Made by a program: the position numbers and the translations under genes. DNA of 19,226 nt from Deltaproteobacteria bacterium. GTDB lineage: Bacteria > JAEEML01. The first letter of the stretch is position 1. Each line of letters opens with the position of its first letter. Location: NCBI GenBank assembly GCA_016283195.1, contig JAEEML010000137.1:1-19226 (forward strand), read 5' to 3'. Under the pieces are notes generated by a model that was not told where the DNA came from, did not search any database, and saw only the letters and a program-made list of their open reading frames with translations. Below, in pieces: positions 8,383 through 15,935 of the stretch.

Positions 8383-8406
8383 AAAAAGGCCGAGGCTGTT
8401 ATCGGC
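8383..8406 (-). terminator. Probable intrinsic terminator (or attenuator) between helD and the giant gene
   Basis: On the minus strand, GCCGA (8406-8402) pairs with TCGGC (8393-8389) around an eight-base loop, and CTTTTT follows (8388-8383). The stem is five G+C-rich pairs. It lies about 50 bases after the helD stop, and its T-run ends only 20 bases before the giant gene's ATG, right next to that gene's ribosome binding site. It may terminate helD transcripts or act as a leader attenuator for the giant gene. The short stem keeps confidence moderate. Confidence 0.45.
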
Positions 8407-8453
8407 TCTTTGCGTAAAAGGTTTACTTTTTTTTGCGGCTTTTGGCCAGTTTT

Positions 8454-10763
8454 TTATGCCTTGTCCAAGAGCCACTGTGGCAGGAGCGGTGAGGGATTAG
8501 GGCCGGAAAGACACCAAAGCTGGTGGGCGGCTCTCGTGAGCCCCACATGGAGAAAGTGGCGGGAAAAATCATCTTCCGGATAGGTATCGCTATTAACTTC
8601 CACTAAAATTACATAATCAAATTCGAGACCTTTGACCTGGCGGATTTCCGTAACATCAATGCCGGGACTAAAGGAAAAGTCTTCTCTTGCCACCAGGCGC
8701 AGTTTGGGCACTTCGGCTTTTTTTAGTGCGGCATAATATGTTTGGGCCTGCGGACTATGGCGGGCAATAATCGCTACACTGGCCATCGGCTCGCGCATCA
8801 TAAGGCCGCGCAGGGCGCCGGCCAAAAAATCTATGGCCTGGCCGGTGTCGGAAAAGCGATGCAATTCCACCGGGGCCCCATGGCGCGTGGCTTTTAACTG
8901 TTTGGGCGCACTTGCCCCCAAAACGGCCTGAGCTACTTCCATAATTTCGGCTGTTGAGCGGTAGGCCACAGCCAGTTGCTCCATGGTAACATCGCGCCCG
9001 CCCAGCTCGCGCAAAAATGGTTCCCAGCCTTTAAAGGAGCTTTCGGCAATAATAGCCTGGGCATCATCGCCGGCCAGGGTAATGGTGGCATCTTTAGCTG
9101 TGGAGCGCAGCATAACCCGCACTTCAAAAGGCGAAAAATCCTGCACTTCGTCCACCATCAGGTGGTTATATTCCATTTTGCCGCCTACTCCCGGCAGGCG
9201 CCCCACATTATGCTGATAAAGAGCCAGTAATATTGTGTTATCTTCCTGGTCGATGGCGGCCATATCCTCTTCATCAGTCTCTTCGGCCAGGGAATTGGCT
9301 TCTTCCACCAGGCGGGCATAGAGCTCTCTGTTCCAAGAGGCGATATTTTCAAAATCTTCGGCGGTAAATTCATCGGGAGCATATTGGGCCGAGAGATTTT
9401 TCAATTTTTGCGGTGAGGTAATAATATCGGCCCAGTCTTGAATAAGCCGCCGTTCGCCGTAAGGATAGCGTTCCAAAATATTTATGGCCGCGCCGATTAT
9501 TTGTGTGGGCAGATTTTTTAAATCGGGCACATTTTTGTGCTCGCGCCGGCCTTGCATAATCTCAATTAAGAGCTGGCGGCGCTGCTCATAGGGCAGGCGT
9601 TCCAAATTTTGCCAGCCGTTTATAATAGCCCGGCCGCCGTTATTATTCCCAAAGGCCCGCTCGAATTCTGCGGTAACCGTAGCGCTGCGCTCCTTTTCCA
9701 GAGCTACAATATATTTTATAATCAGCGGATGGCGTTTTAGGCGGGAGACGGCCGGCGGGGTGTCGCTGTTATAGCGGTCCGGCAGGCTTTTGGTGATGCG
9801 CTTTCGGGCCGCGTGGGCCCAGTCATGGTAGGTGGAAACTTTAATATTTTTTATGCCGAGTGCTGGTAAAACTTGCGAAGTATAAAGAGCCAGCGCTTTG
9901 TTGCCCACAATCACCAAAACTTTATCCGGCGTATAGCGCTTTTTATCGGCAAAGAGCAAATAAGCCACGCGGTGCAAAGCTACAGTGGTTTTGCCGCTAC
10001 CGGCGCTGCCGCGCACTACCAGAATGCCCGGCTCGTTATTGGTAATCAGGCCAAATTGGTTTTTATCAATAAGAGCCGATATTTCCGGCAAATGGTAATT
10101 GAGGCGCGGACGGCCGTCGGCGCCGATGCCCAAAATGGAGAGGCCCTGCGGGCGCACGGCTGTTCCCTGGCCGCCGGAGAGTTCTATGCTTTCCGGAGTG
10201 AGATTTTGCCAGCCGTCTTTTTTCTTTAAGAGAGTGATTCCCGAGGAAGCTATGCGCTTTAACTCGCCGGATTCTATACTTAAAGAGCGCCTTTTTATAA
10301 CTACGCCCTCTTTTGTTCTGTCGGCTACTTCTTCTTCGTAATCGTCGCCTTCGTCATAGCAGTAGTAAATTTTACTTACCGGGGCATTGCGCCAATCGAC
10401 AATTTTTATGCCAGATTCGGCATCTAAAAAGGTGTGCTTGCCGATGAGTACATCATGAAAGCGCCCCTCTTCTTTTAAGCGCAAATGGCCAAAATAGGGA
10501 TTTTGCGGATCAATAGGGATACTGGCTCCGCGCCCTCTTTGGGCGGCAATGGCCTGCAGGCGGGCCATCTGTTCCAAAAGCTGCGGCTGATCTTCCTCGC
10601 GCGCCTCGGCGAGAGCATCGCGCACAGTAATAAGGGCATCGTTGTAATCAACCATCTGGCCGTTATGTTCTTTGGGGGCTGTCAGGCGCTTAACCACTTT
10701 GCTGAGCAGGGCTTCTTCTTCGGTTATTATCTCCTTTGCTGCTTGAGATAAAGTAGCGCTCAC
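8454..10763 (-). CDS. helD: HelD-like superfamily 1 helicase (RNA polymerase recycling motor family)
   Basis: This is a 769-residue UvrD/Rep-fold ATPase. Residues 88-135 contain the HelD-type entry domain (FGHLRL, then IVDWRNAPVSKIYY). The motor motifs follow in order: Walker A GSAGSGKT at 252-259, Walker B VDEVQD at 537-542, GDDAQAI at 565-571, AYRST at 600-604, IRQVKGLEFDYVI at 707-719 and VGLTRAAHQLWCL at 740-752. The long insertion between Walker A and Walker B and the total length match HelD rather than UvrD, Rep or PcrA. HelD removes RNA polymerase from stalled or post-termination complexes; that role is inferred from family membership. The start is GTG at 10763 with AGGAG six bases upstream. 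The N-terminal 75 residues are helical and charged, in keeping with the HelD arm that enters the polymerase secondary channel. It lies downstream of recR on the same strand. Confidence 0.9.
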   Translation of the reverse strand: MSATLSQAAKEIITEEEALLSKVVKRLTAPKEHNGQMVDYNDALITVRDALAEAREEDQPQLLEQMARLQAIAAQRGRGASIPIDPQNPYFGHLRLKEEGRFHDVLIGKHTFLDAESGIKIVDWRNAPVSKIYYCYDEGDDYEEEVADRTKEGVVIKRRSLSIESGELKRIASSGITLLKKKDGWQNLTPESIELSGGQGTAVRPQGLSILGIGADGRPRLNYHLPEISALIDKNQFGLITNNEPGILVVRGSAGSGKTTVALHRVAYLLFADKKRYTPDKVLVIVGNKALALYTSQVLPALGIKNIKVSTYHDWAHAARKRITKSLPDRYNSDTPPAVSRLKRHPLIIKYIVALEKERSATVTAEFERAFGNNNGGRAIINGWQNLERLPYEQRRQLLIEIMQGRREHKNVPDLKNLPTQIIGAAINILERYPYGERRLIQDWADIITSPQKLKNLSAQYAPDEFTAEDFENIASWNRELYARLVEEANSLAEETDEEDMAAIDQEDNTILLALYQHNVGRLPGVGGKMEYNHLMVDEVQDFSPFEVRVMLRSTAKDATITLAGDDAQAIIAESSFKGWEPFLRELGGRDVTMEQLAVAYRSTAEIMEVAQAVLGASAPKQLKATRHGAPVELHRFSDTGQAIDFLAGALRGLMMREPMASVAIIARHSPQAQTYYAALKKAEVPKLRLVAREDFSFSPGIDVTEIRQVKGLEFDYVILVEVNSDTYPEDDFSRHFLHVGLTRAAHQLWCLSGPNPSPLLPQWLLDKA

Positions 10764-10827
10764 GCTAAACTCCTATAAAAGCGGGGAAAAATCCCCTAGA
10801 AGGAAAAGAATTAGCACGGCGCAATAG

Positions 10828-10950
10828 TTAGGGCAAGAGGAAAGCTGGAAAAATTGCGAAGATTTTCTGCCAGTTTGTTCTACCAACAAGTAGTACTAAA
10901 TTTATAGCTGCTACCAATAGCCAGTAGATTATTTTAGGTAATATTTCCAT
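10828..10950 (-). CDS. Possible small membrane protein, 40 residues (candidate only)
   Basis: In the 256-base gap between recR and helD there is an ATG-started frame on the minus strand ending in TAA at 10828. It encodes one strongly hydrophobic segment at about residues 7-23 (IIYWLLVAAINLVLLVG). A short polar stretch (RTNWQK) and a second apolar stretch ending in LLP follow. The only ribosome-binding-like sequence is a weak AAAGAG about ten bases before the ATG. Codon use (several TTA, CTA and ATA) is more A+T-rich than in neighbouring genes. It could be a real single-span protein or a chance frame in A+T-rich spacer. Apart from this frame I see nothing clear in the gap. Confidence 0.25.
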   Translation of the reverse strand: MEILPKIIYWLLVAAINLVLLVGRTNWQKIFAIFPAFLLP

Positions 10951-11019
10951 GGTGATTTAACTCTTTAACCAACAATATTTTGCCAATTGTGAATTCCGGA
11001 ATATAAGGTAACAATCAAG

Positions 11020-11619
11020 CTACAGGTCGTGCCTAAATTTCAGCGCGGCACCCAGAGTGGCGCTATCCACATATTCCAAGTAGCCGCCGCGCGGCAGGCC
11101 GCTCGCCAGGCGGGTGACTTTATTGACATAAGGCGCAGCCAGGCGGGCAATATAAAGGGCCGTTGTTTCGCCGCCGGTATCGGTATTGGTGGCAATGATG
11201 AGCTCGCTAACCTGGCCTTTTTCCAGCCTTTTTATCAAGCTGTCAATGGTTAGCGCCTCCGGACCCACGCCGTCTATCGGTGAGATGGCGCCGTGGAGCA
11301 CATGAAAGAGGCCGCGATAAAAATGGCTACGCTCAATAGCCAGCATATCCTGCACCTGCTCCACTACGCAAATGGTGCTTTTATCGCGCGATTCATCCTG
11401 GCAAATGGGGCAAAGATCGGCAGTAGTAAAAGTTTGGCACTCCTGGCAGCGGCGCACGTTATTTAAAACATCGCTAATAGCTGCCGAAAGTTCCAGCCCC
11501 TTTTCCGGCTGGCTGCGCAGGAGATGGTAAGTGAGCCTAAGGGCGCTTTTTTCGCCGATTCCCGGCAAAGTGCCAAAGGCTTTAACCAGCCGTTCAATGG
11601 GATCTTTTTGCAAAGTCAT
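11020..11619 (-). CDS. recR: Recombination mediator RecR
   Basis: This 199-residue protein matches RecR in length and order of domains. RecR works with RecO (and RecF) to load RecA on SSB-coated single-stranded DNA in gap repair. The helix-hairpin-helix LPGIGEKSALRL is at 18-29. The four-cysteine zinc finger uses Cys58, Cys61, Cys70 and Cys73. A Toprim domain starts near 83 (ICVVEQVQDMLAIE) and includes the conserved TGGETTALYIARL stretch at 148-160. The C-terminal GLPRGGYLEYVDSATLGAAL block is typical. The ATG at 11619 has GAGGA seven bases upstream, and this site lies inside the end of the DUF3857 gene, whose stop is only two bases from the recR start. The two genes are therefore probably translationally coupled. 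The usual dnaX and ybaB neighbours are absent. Confidence 0.96.
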   Translation of the reverse strand: MTLQKDPIERLVKAFGTLPGIGEKSALRLTYHLLRSQPEKGLELSAAISDVLNNVRRCQECQTFTTADLCPICQDESRDKSTICVVEQVQDMLAIERSHFYRGLFHVLHGAISPIDGVGPEALTIDSLIKRLEKGQVSELIIATNTDTGGETTALYIARLAAPYVNKVTRLASGLPRGGYLEYVDSATLGAALKFRHDL

Positions 11620-11621
11620 TA

Positions 11622-13562
11622 TTATTCCTCGGTGGAGAGGAAGGTGACGCCCAGCGCCTCGGCCTGGCGGGCTTTTTTGATAAAAGCTAAAAATTCGCCG
11701 TATTCTTCACTCTCGATGATGGGTTTTTTAATGACAAAACGGCGCTCAAAGCGGAAATATTTGCCGTCTTTTTTGTAATAAGAAGAGTATTCGCCGTATC
11801 CCGGAGCAAATAGATCAACCGGCAATGGCTGATCAACCTCATAGCCCACCGGGAGCTCAATCGAAAGCTTCATCTCCCACACAAGCGGGCCGCCGGTGGC
11901 CAGCTGGTAGCGCCTTTTATCTTTCCACAGATGGTGGTAAAGCTCGCCGGTAATTTGGTCGGCAGCAAATTTATATTCTTGATATTTAAGCTCTTTCATC
12001 GAGGCTTTGCAAGCGCCGGTAACGCGAATTGGAGCCGAGAGATTCTTTAAATCGGCCACTTCCCAGTTGGAAATATCCATGCTGGTGCCGCTATCGGCAA
12101 ATGCGGCCAAAAGGGCCTTTTTCTGCTCACTCTTGTTTTTAGAAAGAGCTTCGCGCAGCAGGCGGGCGGCCTCACCCTCGGCTTTCAAATTAAAAAAGCC
12201 CTCCAGTTCGCCGGTATTTTTAAGACGCATTTTAATATCAATAGCGCTACTGTTTTGTTCCGGCGTTGATAGCGGAAGATTAATAAATTCCGCATGTTCT
12301 TCATCTTTTATTAAAAGGCCTGCGCCGCCTTGTAACTCCCTTGGCAAAGTGGCAAAGCCGCATTTGGGGCAGCCCGGATCGAGGAAAGAATAGTCGGCCG
12401 CTCCGCCCTGTTTTTTTACGGCCACCACCACATGGGCAAAGGGGACCAAAGAGGGCATATCAATATTTATGAGCCGGCCGCCCGGCTTTATCACCAAAAC
12501 CGGGTAGGCTTCCAGGCCGCGTACTTTGAGAATGGCGGCGAAAAAAGCGGCCAAATCGCGTACGGAAGCCGGTTTCTTCTGCCCGATTTCGTTATAATCC
12601 ACCGGCCCGGCTTCCCAGATATATTCGGTGCTGACCGGTACCGCCTGCTCTTGTAACCAGCTGTAAAGAGCCGTTTCCGATTGTTCTCTGGAAATCCAAT
12701 CATGGGCAGTGTTGAGCTCGGTAAGGTGTTTGGTCTCTTTGAGATACCAGGCGCCTACATCCTCCCATTTGCGCATGATATCGCCGCTTTGTGCGCCGCT
12801 TTCTTTGGCCCGCACGCCCTGGAAAACCGGGGATACCCAAGCTCTAAGGCGCTGCAAATCGGGCATATTTTCTTCCGGATACAGCGGCGGTAAATCATTT
12901 TTTACCCACAAAAGGCGTTGCTGATTCTTTTCCAAATCGCGGCGGATAGGCTGTTCATCGGAGATAAATTGGCCGGTGCCGGAGCGGATATCCAAAAGAA
13001 TATCCGGTGTGGTGATAATGGCAAACTCGGCTCTTTTCACCGGCAGTTCGCTGCCCATGTTCCAGGTTGGAATATAACGGGCATCGTCAAAAGTGCGCAC
13101 ATATTGAAATTCTACCACCGCTCCCACTTCGGGGCCGGAAATTCTGGCAATAACCCGCCCCAGTTCCGGGCGAACAAGGCCCGGTTGATGCTGAATTTCA
13201 TTGCCGGCGAGCGCTTTTTCGCGCCCATCTGGATAGACAATGCGCCCGGAGAGACTAGTAATATTGCTGTGTGCAGAGGTGGGTAAAACAATGGTGGCAT
13301 AGCTAAAACCGCGCTCATTAAGAATCTTGTAACGCCGGTGGTGGGTGAGTACTGCCTGTGCACCATTTTTGCCATTCTGTGTCTTATAGGTTAAAGTAGC
13401 ATTATCCAGCAGCACCACTGCTGGCATATCCGGATAGTCATCGGCCTTGGGCATGGTGGCAAAATGAACTGGAGGAAAGCTAGACATGGTTCCGGCACAG
13501 GCATTTACGCCAAGTATGAAAGCGCCTAACACGGCGGATTTAAAGTATTTTGGAATATTCAT
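11622..13562 (-). CDS. DUF3857 / transglutaminase-like lipoprotein, probably catalytically inactive
   Basis: This is a 646-residue envelope lipoprotein. The ATG at 13562 is preferred over the TTG at 13580 because AGGAG lies five bases upstream and the signal peptide then starts cleanly. The signal runs to a lipobox ending at Cys22 (GVNAC). The DUF3857 domain covers about 50-220, with the characteristic HHRRYKILNERG and PDGREKAL stretches. A transglutaminase-like core follows at about 325-420: SVRDLAAFFAAILKVRGLEA, then His377 in the AHVVVAV strand and Asp395 in FLDP. In active relatives the first block reads G-(D/Q)-C-(K/R)-D; here Val334 falls where the nucleophilic Cys should be. A CPKC pair (398-401) is extra. 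The C-terminal 150 residues are a beta-rich domain usual in this family. The protein is probably a structural or binding protein rather than an enzyme. It is divergent from the 13620 lipoprotein and coupled to recR. Confidence 0.85.
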   Translation of the reverse strand: MNIPKYFKSAVLGAFILGVNACAGTMSSFPPVHFATMPKADDYPDMPAVVLLDNATLTYKTQNGKNGAQAVLTHHRRYKILNERGFSYATIVLPTSAHSNITSLSGRIVYPDGREKALAGNEIQHQPGLVRPELGRVIARISGPEVGAVVEFQYVRTFDDARYIPTWNMGSELPVKRAEFAIITTPDILLDIRSGTGQFISDEQPIRRDLEKNQQRLLWVKNDLPPLYPEENMPDLQRLRAWVSPVFQGVRAKESGAQSGDIMRKWEDVGAWYLKETKHLTELNTAHDWISREQSETALYSWLQEQAVPVSTEYIWEAGPVDYNEIGQKKPASVRDLAAFFAAILKVRGLEAYPVLVIKPGGRLINIDMPSLVPFAHVVVAVKKQGGAADYSFLDPGCPKCGFATLPRELQGGAGLLIKDEEHAEFINLPLSTPEQNSSAIDIKMRLKNTGELEGFFNLKAEGEAARLLREALSKNKSEQKKALLAAFADSGTSMDISNWEVADLKNLSAPIRVTGACKASMKELKYQEYKFAADQITGELYHHLWKDKRRYQLATGGPLVWEMKLSIELPVGYEVDQPLPVDLFAPGYGEYSSYYKKDGKYFRFERRFVIKKPIIESEEYGEFLAFIKKARQAEALGVTFLSTEE

Positions 13563-13584
13563 ATTAACTCCTGCGGCCAATTTT

Positions 13585-13613
13585 TTGCCAAGCCGTCAAT
13601 TTACTCATAGCAT
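13585..13613 (+). promoter_or_regulatory. Candidate promoter for the 13620 lipoprotein gene, possibly giving a leaderless transcript
   Basis: TTGCCA (13585-13590, five of six matches to TTGACA) and TAGCAT (13608-13613, four of six to TATAAT) are separated by exactly 17 bases. Only six bases separate the -10 box from the ATG at 13620, so the predicted start of transcription falls at or beside the A of the start codon. No Shine-Dalgarno sequence is present before this ATG, which agrees with a leaderless mRNA. The whole intergenic gap between the two divergent start codons is 57 bases. This is an inference from spacing alone. Confidence 0.4.
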
Positions 13614-13619
13614 AAAACC

Positions 13620-14369
13620 ATGAGAACGAGAACTTTACAATCTGCCTCCTCATTAGTCAAAGCCTTCTTCCTGATTTTACCGGCTCTTTTTGGGGCTTCG
13701 TGCCAGGGAGGTGTGGCTCTTTCTCCAACTTTAAGCGGTGGCCTTTGGAACAGCGCTTTTATGGCTACAACATCGCCCAACGGTGCCAGGTTTACCAGTT
13801 GGCGCGAAGAACGCCAAAAGCGCAATAGAGCTGCTGCGCTGGAACAACTGGCCAGCAGTGAGTGTGCCCCGGAGAAGATAATAAAAACCGCCGCCGCCTA
13901 TAAAAACAGCGTGCCGCCGGAGAGTGAATTCGGCCGCAGCAGCCTGGATTTTATCAAAGGCGTTTATGAAAAAAGCTGTATGCCGCTTTTGCAACCCTTG
14001 CCAGGTTCGGAATATCAAGCAGCTTTGCCCGAAGGCCCCAGTCCCGGCTCGATTGTAATTCTCGGCAAGGGTGATAAGCGAGTGGCCGCTCTGGTGGAAA
14101 AATGCGATGCCGCCGGCACTTGCCAGCTTTTGGTGCGTTTGCCTGATAAAGTCCATGTGCTTAAATTTAATGCTCTTTATCCGAATGCCTATCGCAATAA
14201 AGGCGGAGAAGTTATCAATAGTCTCTTGAAATTACCCGGTAGCCAGCAAATTGCGACAGCCGGTGAATTATTGCTTGAAGCACATCAGGCTTATGATAAA
14301 AATAGTAAGGCGCCCGCAGAAACCGCCGGCGGAAATGCCGGAGCGGTAGCTTTTAACGATAATGATTAA
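13620..14369 (+). CDS. Lipoprotein with a possible degenerate NlpC/P60- or CHAP-like domain
   Basis: This is a 249-residue lipoprotein. The signal peptide has a basic start (MRTR), a hydrophobic core (AFFLILPALFG) and a lipobox ending at Cys28 (GASC). Residues 60-100 are charged and helical. Residues about 105-225 resemble the papain-like NlpC/P60-CHAP layout seen in delta-proteobacterial cell-wall proteins. SSLDFIKGVYE (107-117) falls where 'DCSGFVRAVYE' is expected. PSPGSIVILG (140-149) corresponds to the 'PGDLVFF' strand, RVAALVE (154-160) to 'HVGIVE', and GGEVINSLL with AGELLLEA to the usual C-terminal blocks. On this alignment the catalytic Cys is Ser108 and the His is Arg154, so it would not be an active hydrolase. 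The domain assignment is from remembered patterns and is tentative. The last 20 residues are low-complexity. It is divergent from the DUF3857 lipoprotein and 49 bases before the FHA gene. Confidence 0.75.
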   Translation: MRTRTLQSASSLVKAFFLILPALFGASCQGGVALSPTLSGGLWNSAFMATTSPNGARFTSWREERQKRNRAAALEQLASSECAPEKIIKTAAAYKNSVPPESEFGRSSLDFIKGVYEKSCMPLLQPLPGSEYQAALPEGPSPGSIVILGKGDKRVAALVEKCDAAGTCQLLVRLPDKVHVLKFNALYPNAYRNKGGEVINSLLKLPGSQQIATAGELLLEAHQAYDKNSKAPAETAGGNAGAVAFNDND

Positions 14370-14418
14370 AGAAACGGTGTAGCCCCGGAGTGGGCCGCTG
14401 TTTTGTGTAGGACCGCCG

Positions 14419-15813
14419 ATGATACGTTTTTCCATTCATCTTGATCCGGAAAATAATATCACAAGGGTGAAGAGTTTTCCCGAAGGGCCGGAGCCTATTC
14501 TCATCGGCCGTGATAAAGATTGCCAGCTAAGGCTTCGTAATAATTCTGTTTCCCGGCACCATTGCCGCCTGGAGTTTTTTAATAATAATTATATTGTCGA
14601 AGACCTGGCCTCCACCCAGGGGACGCGCCTCAACGGCGAACCTTTAACGCCGCGTGTTTCGGTGCCGGTGCATCATGGCGATATTTTGCAAGTCGGCGAA
14701 CTTTCTATGCTTATTGCCATTTTGGAGGAGCCGGAATCGGCAGAGCAACTATCTAATGCCGCCCATCAGGCGGTGAGTAATCTTTTGGGCAAGTTTTTGC
14801 AAAGTCCTTCTTCGGATACTACCGCTTATTTAAAAATATTAAATGGTGATGACGAAGGGCTGAAATTTCTTCTTACAGATAAAAATTCCTGGAATATCGG
14901 CCGCCTGGAAGATAATGACTTTGTTATCCATGCCAGCTCAATCTCCCGGCAGCATGCCAGAATAACTTTGGATAGCGGCTCATATTATTTGCAAGATTTG
15001 GGCTCCACCAGCGGTACCACGGTAAATGGTGCCAATATCACCGGGCCCTATCATTTGGTGCATCTCGACCGCCTGACTTTCGGCGCGGTGAAGGTTATTT
15101 TCTTTGATCCCTCACAGGAACTTCTTTCGGCTCTTGAATATGTTGAGCAGGCCAGCGAATCCAGTGAGACTAAAGCCCTTAATATTAAAGAAAATGCCAC
15201 AGTTCCGCCGCATAATTCACCGGATGCTAAAGATGCTACCAACCCGGCATTTACTGAGCAAACCGCCGAAAATGAAGTCACCAGTCCCGGTACTGAGCCG
15301 GAGATTAGTGCTGACGCGGTAGCTAATGCTTTGGCCGAATCCACAGCGCAGGATTTTTCCGCTCAGCCGGAGCAAGAAGAGGCCGAGGAGGCTGAGGAGG
15401 GCGAAGAAGACGAAGAAATTGAGGAGGTTCCGCCGGCACCGGTGATTCCTGCGCCGGTTATGAGTGAAGCCACCGTCTCGGCTCGTTCTGTGCGTCATCA
15501 GCGCCGTGGTAGTGATAGAGGCGCTACCAAAGGGCATAATAACTTGGCCGGACAGCCGGCGCCGGTAAACGATGAGGATTCCTTGGGTGATGATTCAGAA
15601 GTAGATGATGATTTTTCTATAGATGAAGATATTCCTTCTGCTCCGCCGGTGGTTTCCGTTCCTTCCCAAGGGCCGGTAAAGACCAATGTCACCGCGCCAA
15701 CTATTGTGCGCAAAAAACGGCGGCGCTTGCCGGTTATGCCCATTGCTCTCATGCTTCTCTGCCTGACTGTAATGGTGTGCTGTCTCATCTTTTTTATTCT
15801 TAATAATACCTGA
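14419..15813 (+). CDS. Double FHA-domain protein with acidic linker and C-terminal membrane anchor
   Basis: This 464-residue protein starts at ATG 14419 with AGGA seven bases upstream. Two forkhead-associated domains bind phosphothreonine peptides. FHA1 is at about 27-98 (GR at 30-31, SRHH at 45-48, STQGT at 65-69, NG at 72-73). FHA2 is at about 157-228 (GR at 161-162, SRQHA at 176-180, STSGT at 196-200, NG at 203-204). Both keep the phosphate-contacting Arg and Ser, so both look functional. A disordered Pro/Ala/Glu linker of about 200 residues follows, with a Glu/Asp run at 318-336. Then come a basic cluster RKKRRR (431-436) and a single transmembrane helix (439-461) with three residues left. 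This is a tail anchor with the FHA domains in the cytoplasm by the positive-inside rule. It is not YscD-like, since no periplasmic domain follows the helix. No Ser/Thr kinase is in the window. A terminator follows. Confidence 0.9.
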   Translation: MIRFSIHLDPENNITRVKSFPEGPEPILIGRDKDCQLRLRNNSVSRHHCRLEFFNNNYIVEDLASTQGTRLNGEPLTPRVSVPVHHGDILQVGELSMLIAILEEPESAEQLSNAAHQAVSNLLGKFLQSPSSDTTAYLKILNGDDEGLKFLLTDKNSWNIGRLEDNDFVIHASSISRQHARITLDSGSYYLQDLGSTSGTTVNGANITGPYHLVHLDRLTFGAVKVIFFDPSQELLSALEYVEQASESSETKALNIKENATVPPHNSPDAKDATNPAFTEQTAENEVTSPGTEPEISADAVANALAESTAQDFSAQPEQEEAEEAEEGEEDEEIEEVPPAPVIPAPVMSEATVSARSVRHQRRGSDRGATKGHNNLAGQPAPVNDEDSLGDDSEVDDDFSIDEDIPSAPPVVSVPSQGPVKTNVTAPTIVRKKRRRLPVMPIALMLLCLTVMVCCLIFFILNNT

Positions 15814-15831
15814 AAGCGGAGTTTAAAGAGC

Positions 15832-15850
15832 GCGTTTTTAACGCTTTTTT
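15832..15850 (+). terminator. Intrinsic terminator after the FHA gene
   Basis: GCGTT (15832-15836) pairs with AACGC (15840-15844) around a TTT loop, and six T residues follow directly. It lies 19 bases after the FHA stop codon and upstream of the tRNA promoter, so it separates the two transcription units. The stem is short but the T-run is uninterrupted. Confidence 0.65.
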
Positions 15851-15892
15851 CGGCACCAATCTTTAAAGGCACTAGGTCTTCTATTTTTTTTA

Positions 15893-15921
15893 TTGACAAA
15901 TAATTTTAACCTCTTTATAAA
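15893..15921 (+). promoter_or_regulatory. Strong near-consensus promoter for the two methionine tRNAs
   Basis: TTGACA (15893-15898) is a perfect -35 box, the spacer is exactly 17 bases, and TATAAA (15916-15921) matches the -10 box in five of six positions. An A/T-rich stretch (CTATTTTTTTTA) directly upstream could serve as an UP element. The sequence after the -10 box is G+C-rich (GGCTCTG), as in stringently controlled stable RNA promoters. Transcription would begin near 15928, eight bases before the first mature tRNA. Confidence 0.8.
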
Positions 15922-15935
15922 GGCTCTGCTCTTGT

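Noticed and set aside
8414-8426. GTAAA-AGG-TTTAC hairpin followed by T-run on the plus strand
   Set aside because: The stem is A+T-rich and has no plus-strand gene upstream to terminate; the minus-strand hairpin at 8389-8406 is the better candidate.
10783-10796. Hairpin GGGGA-AAAA-TCCCC in the helD leader
   Set aside because: Five pairs with no T-run, 20 bases before the helD start; too little to call a regulator or terminator.
14382-14412. Terminator between the 13620 lipoprotein and the FHA gene
   Set aside because: GCCC/GGGC gives only four pairs, and the following sequence has only a four-T run several bases away. The two genes are more likely co-transcribed.
15498-15899. 133-codon minus-strand frame over the end of the FHA gene
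   Set aside because: It is antisense to the FHA linker and anchor, crosses the terminator, and shows no recognisable domain or ribosome site.
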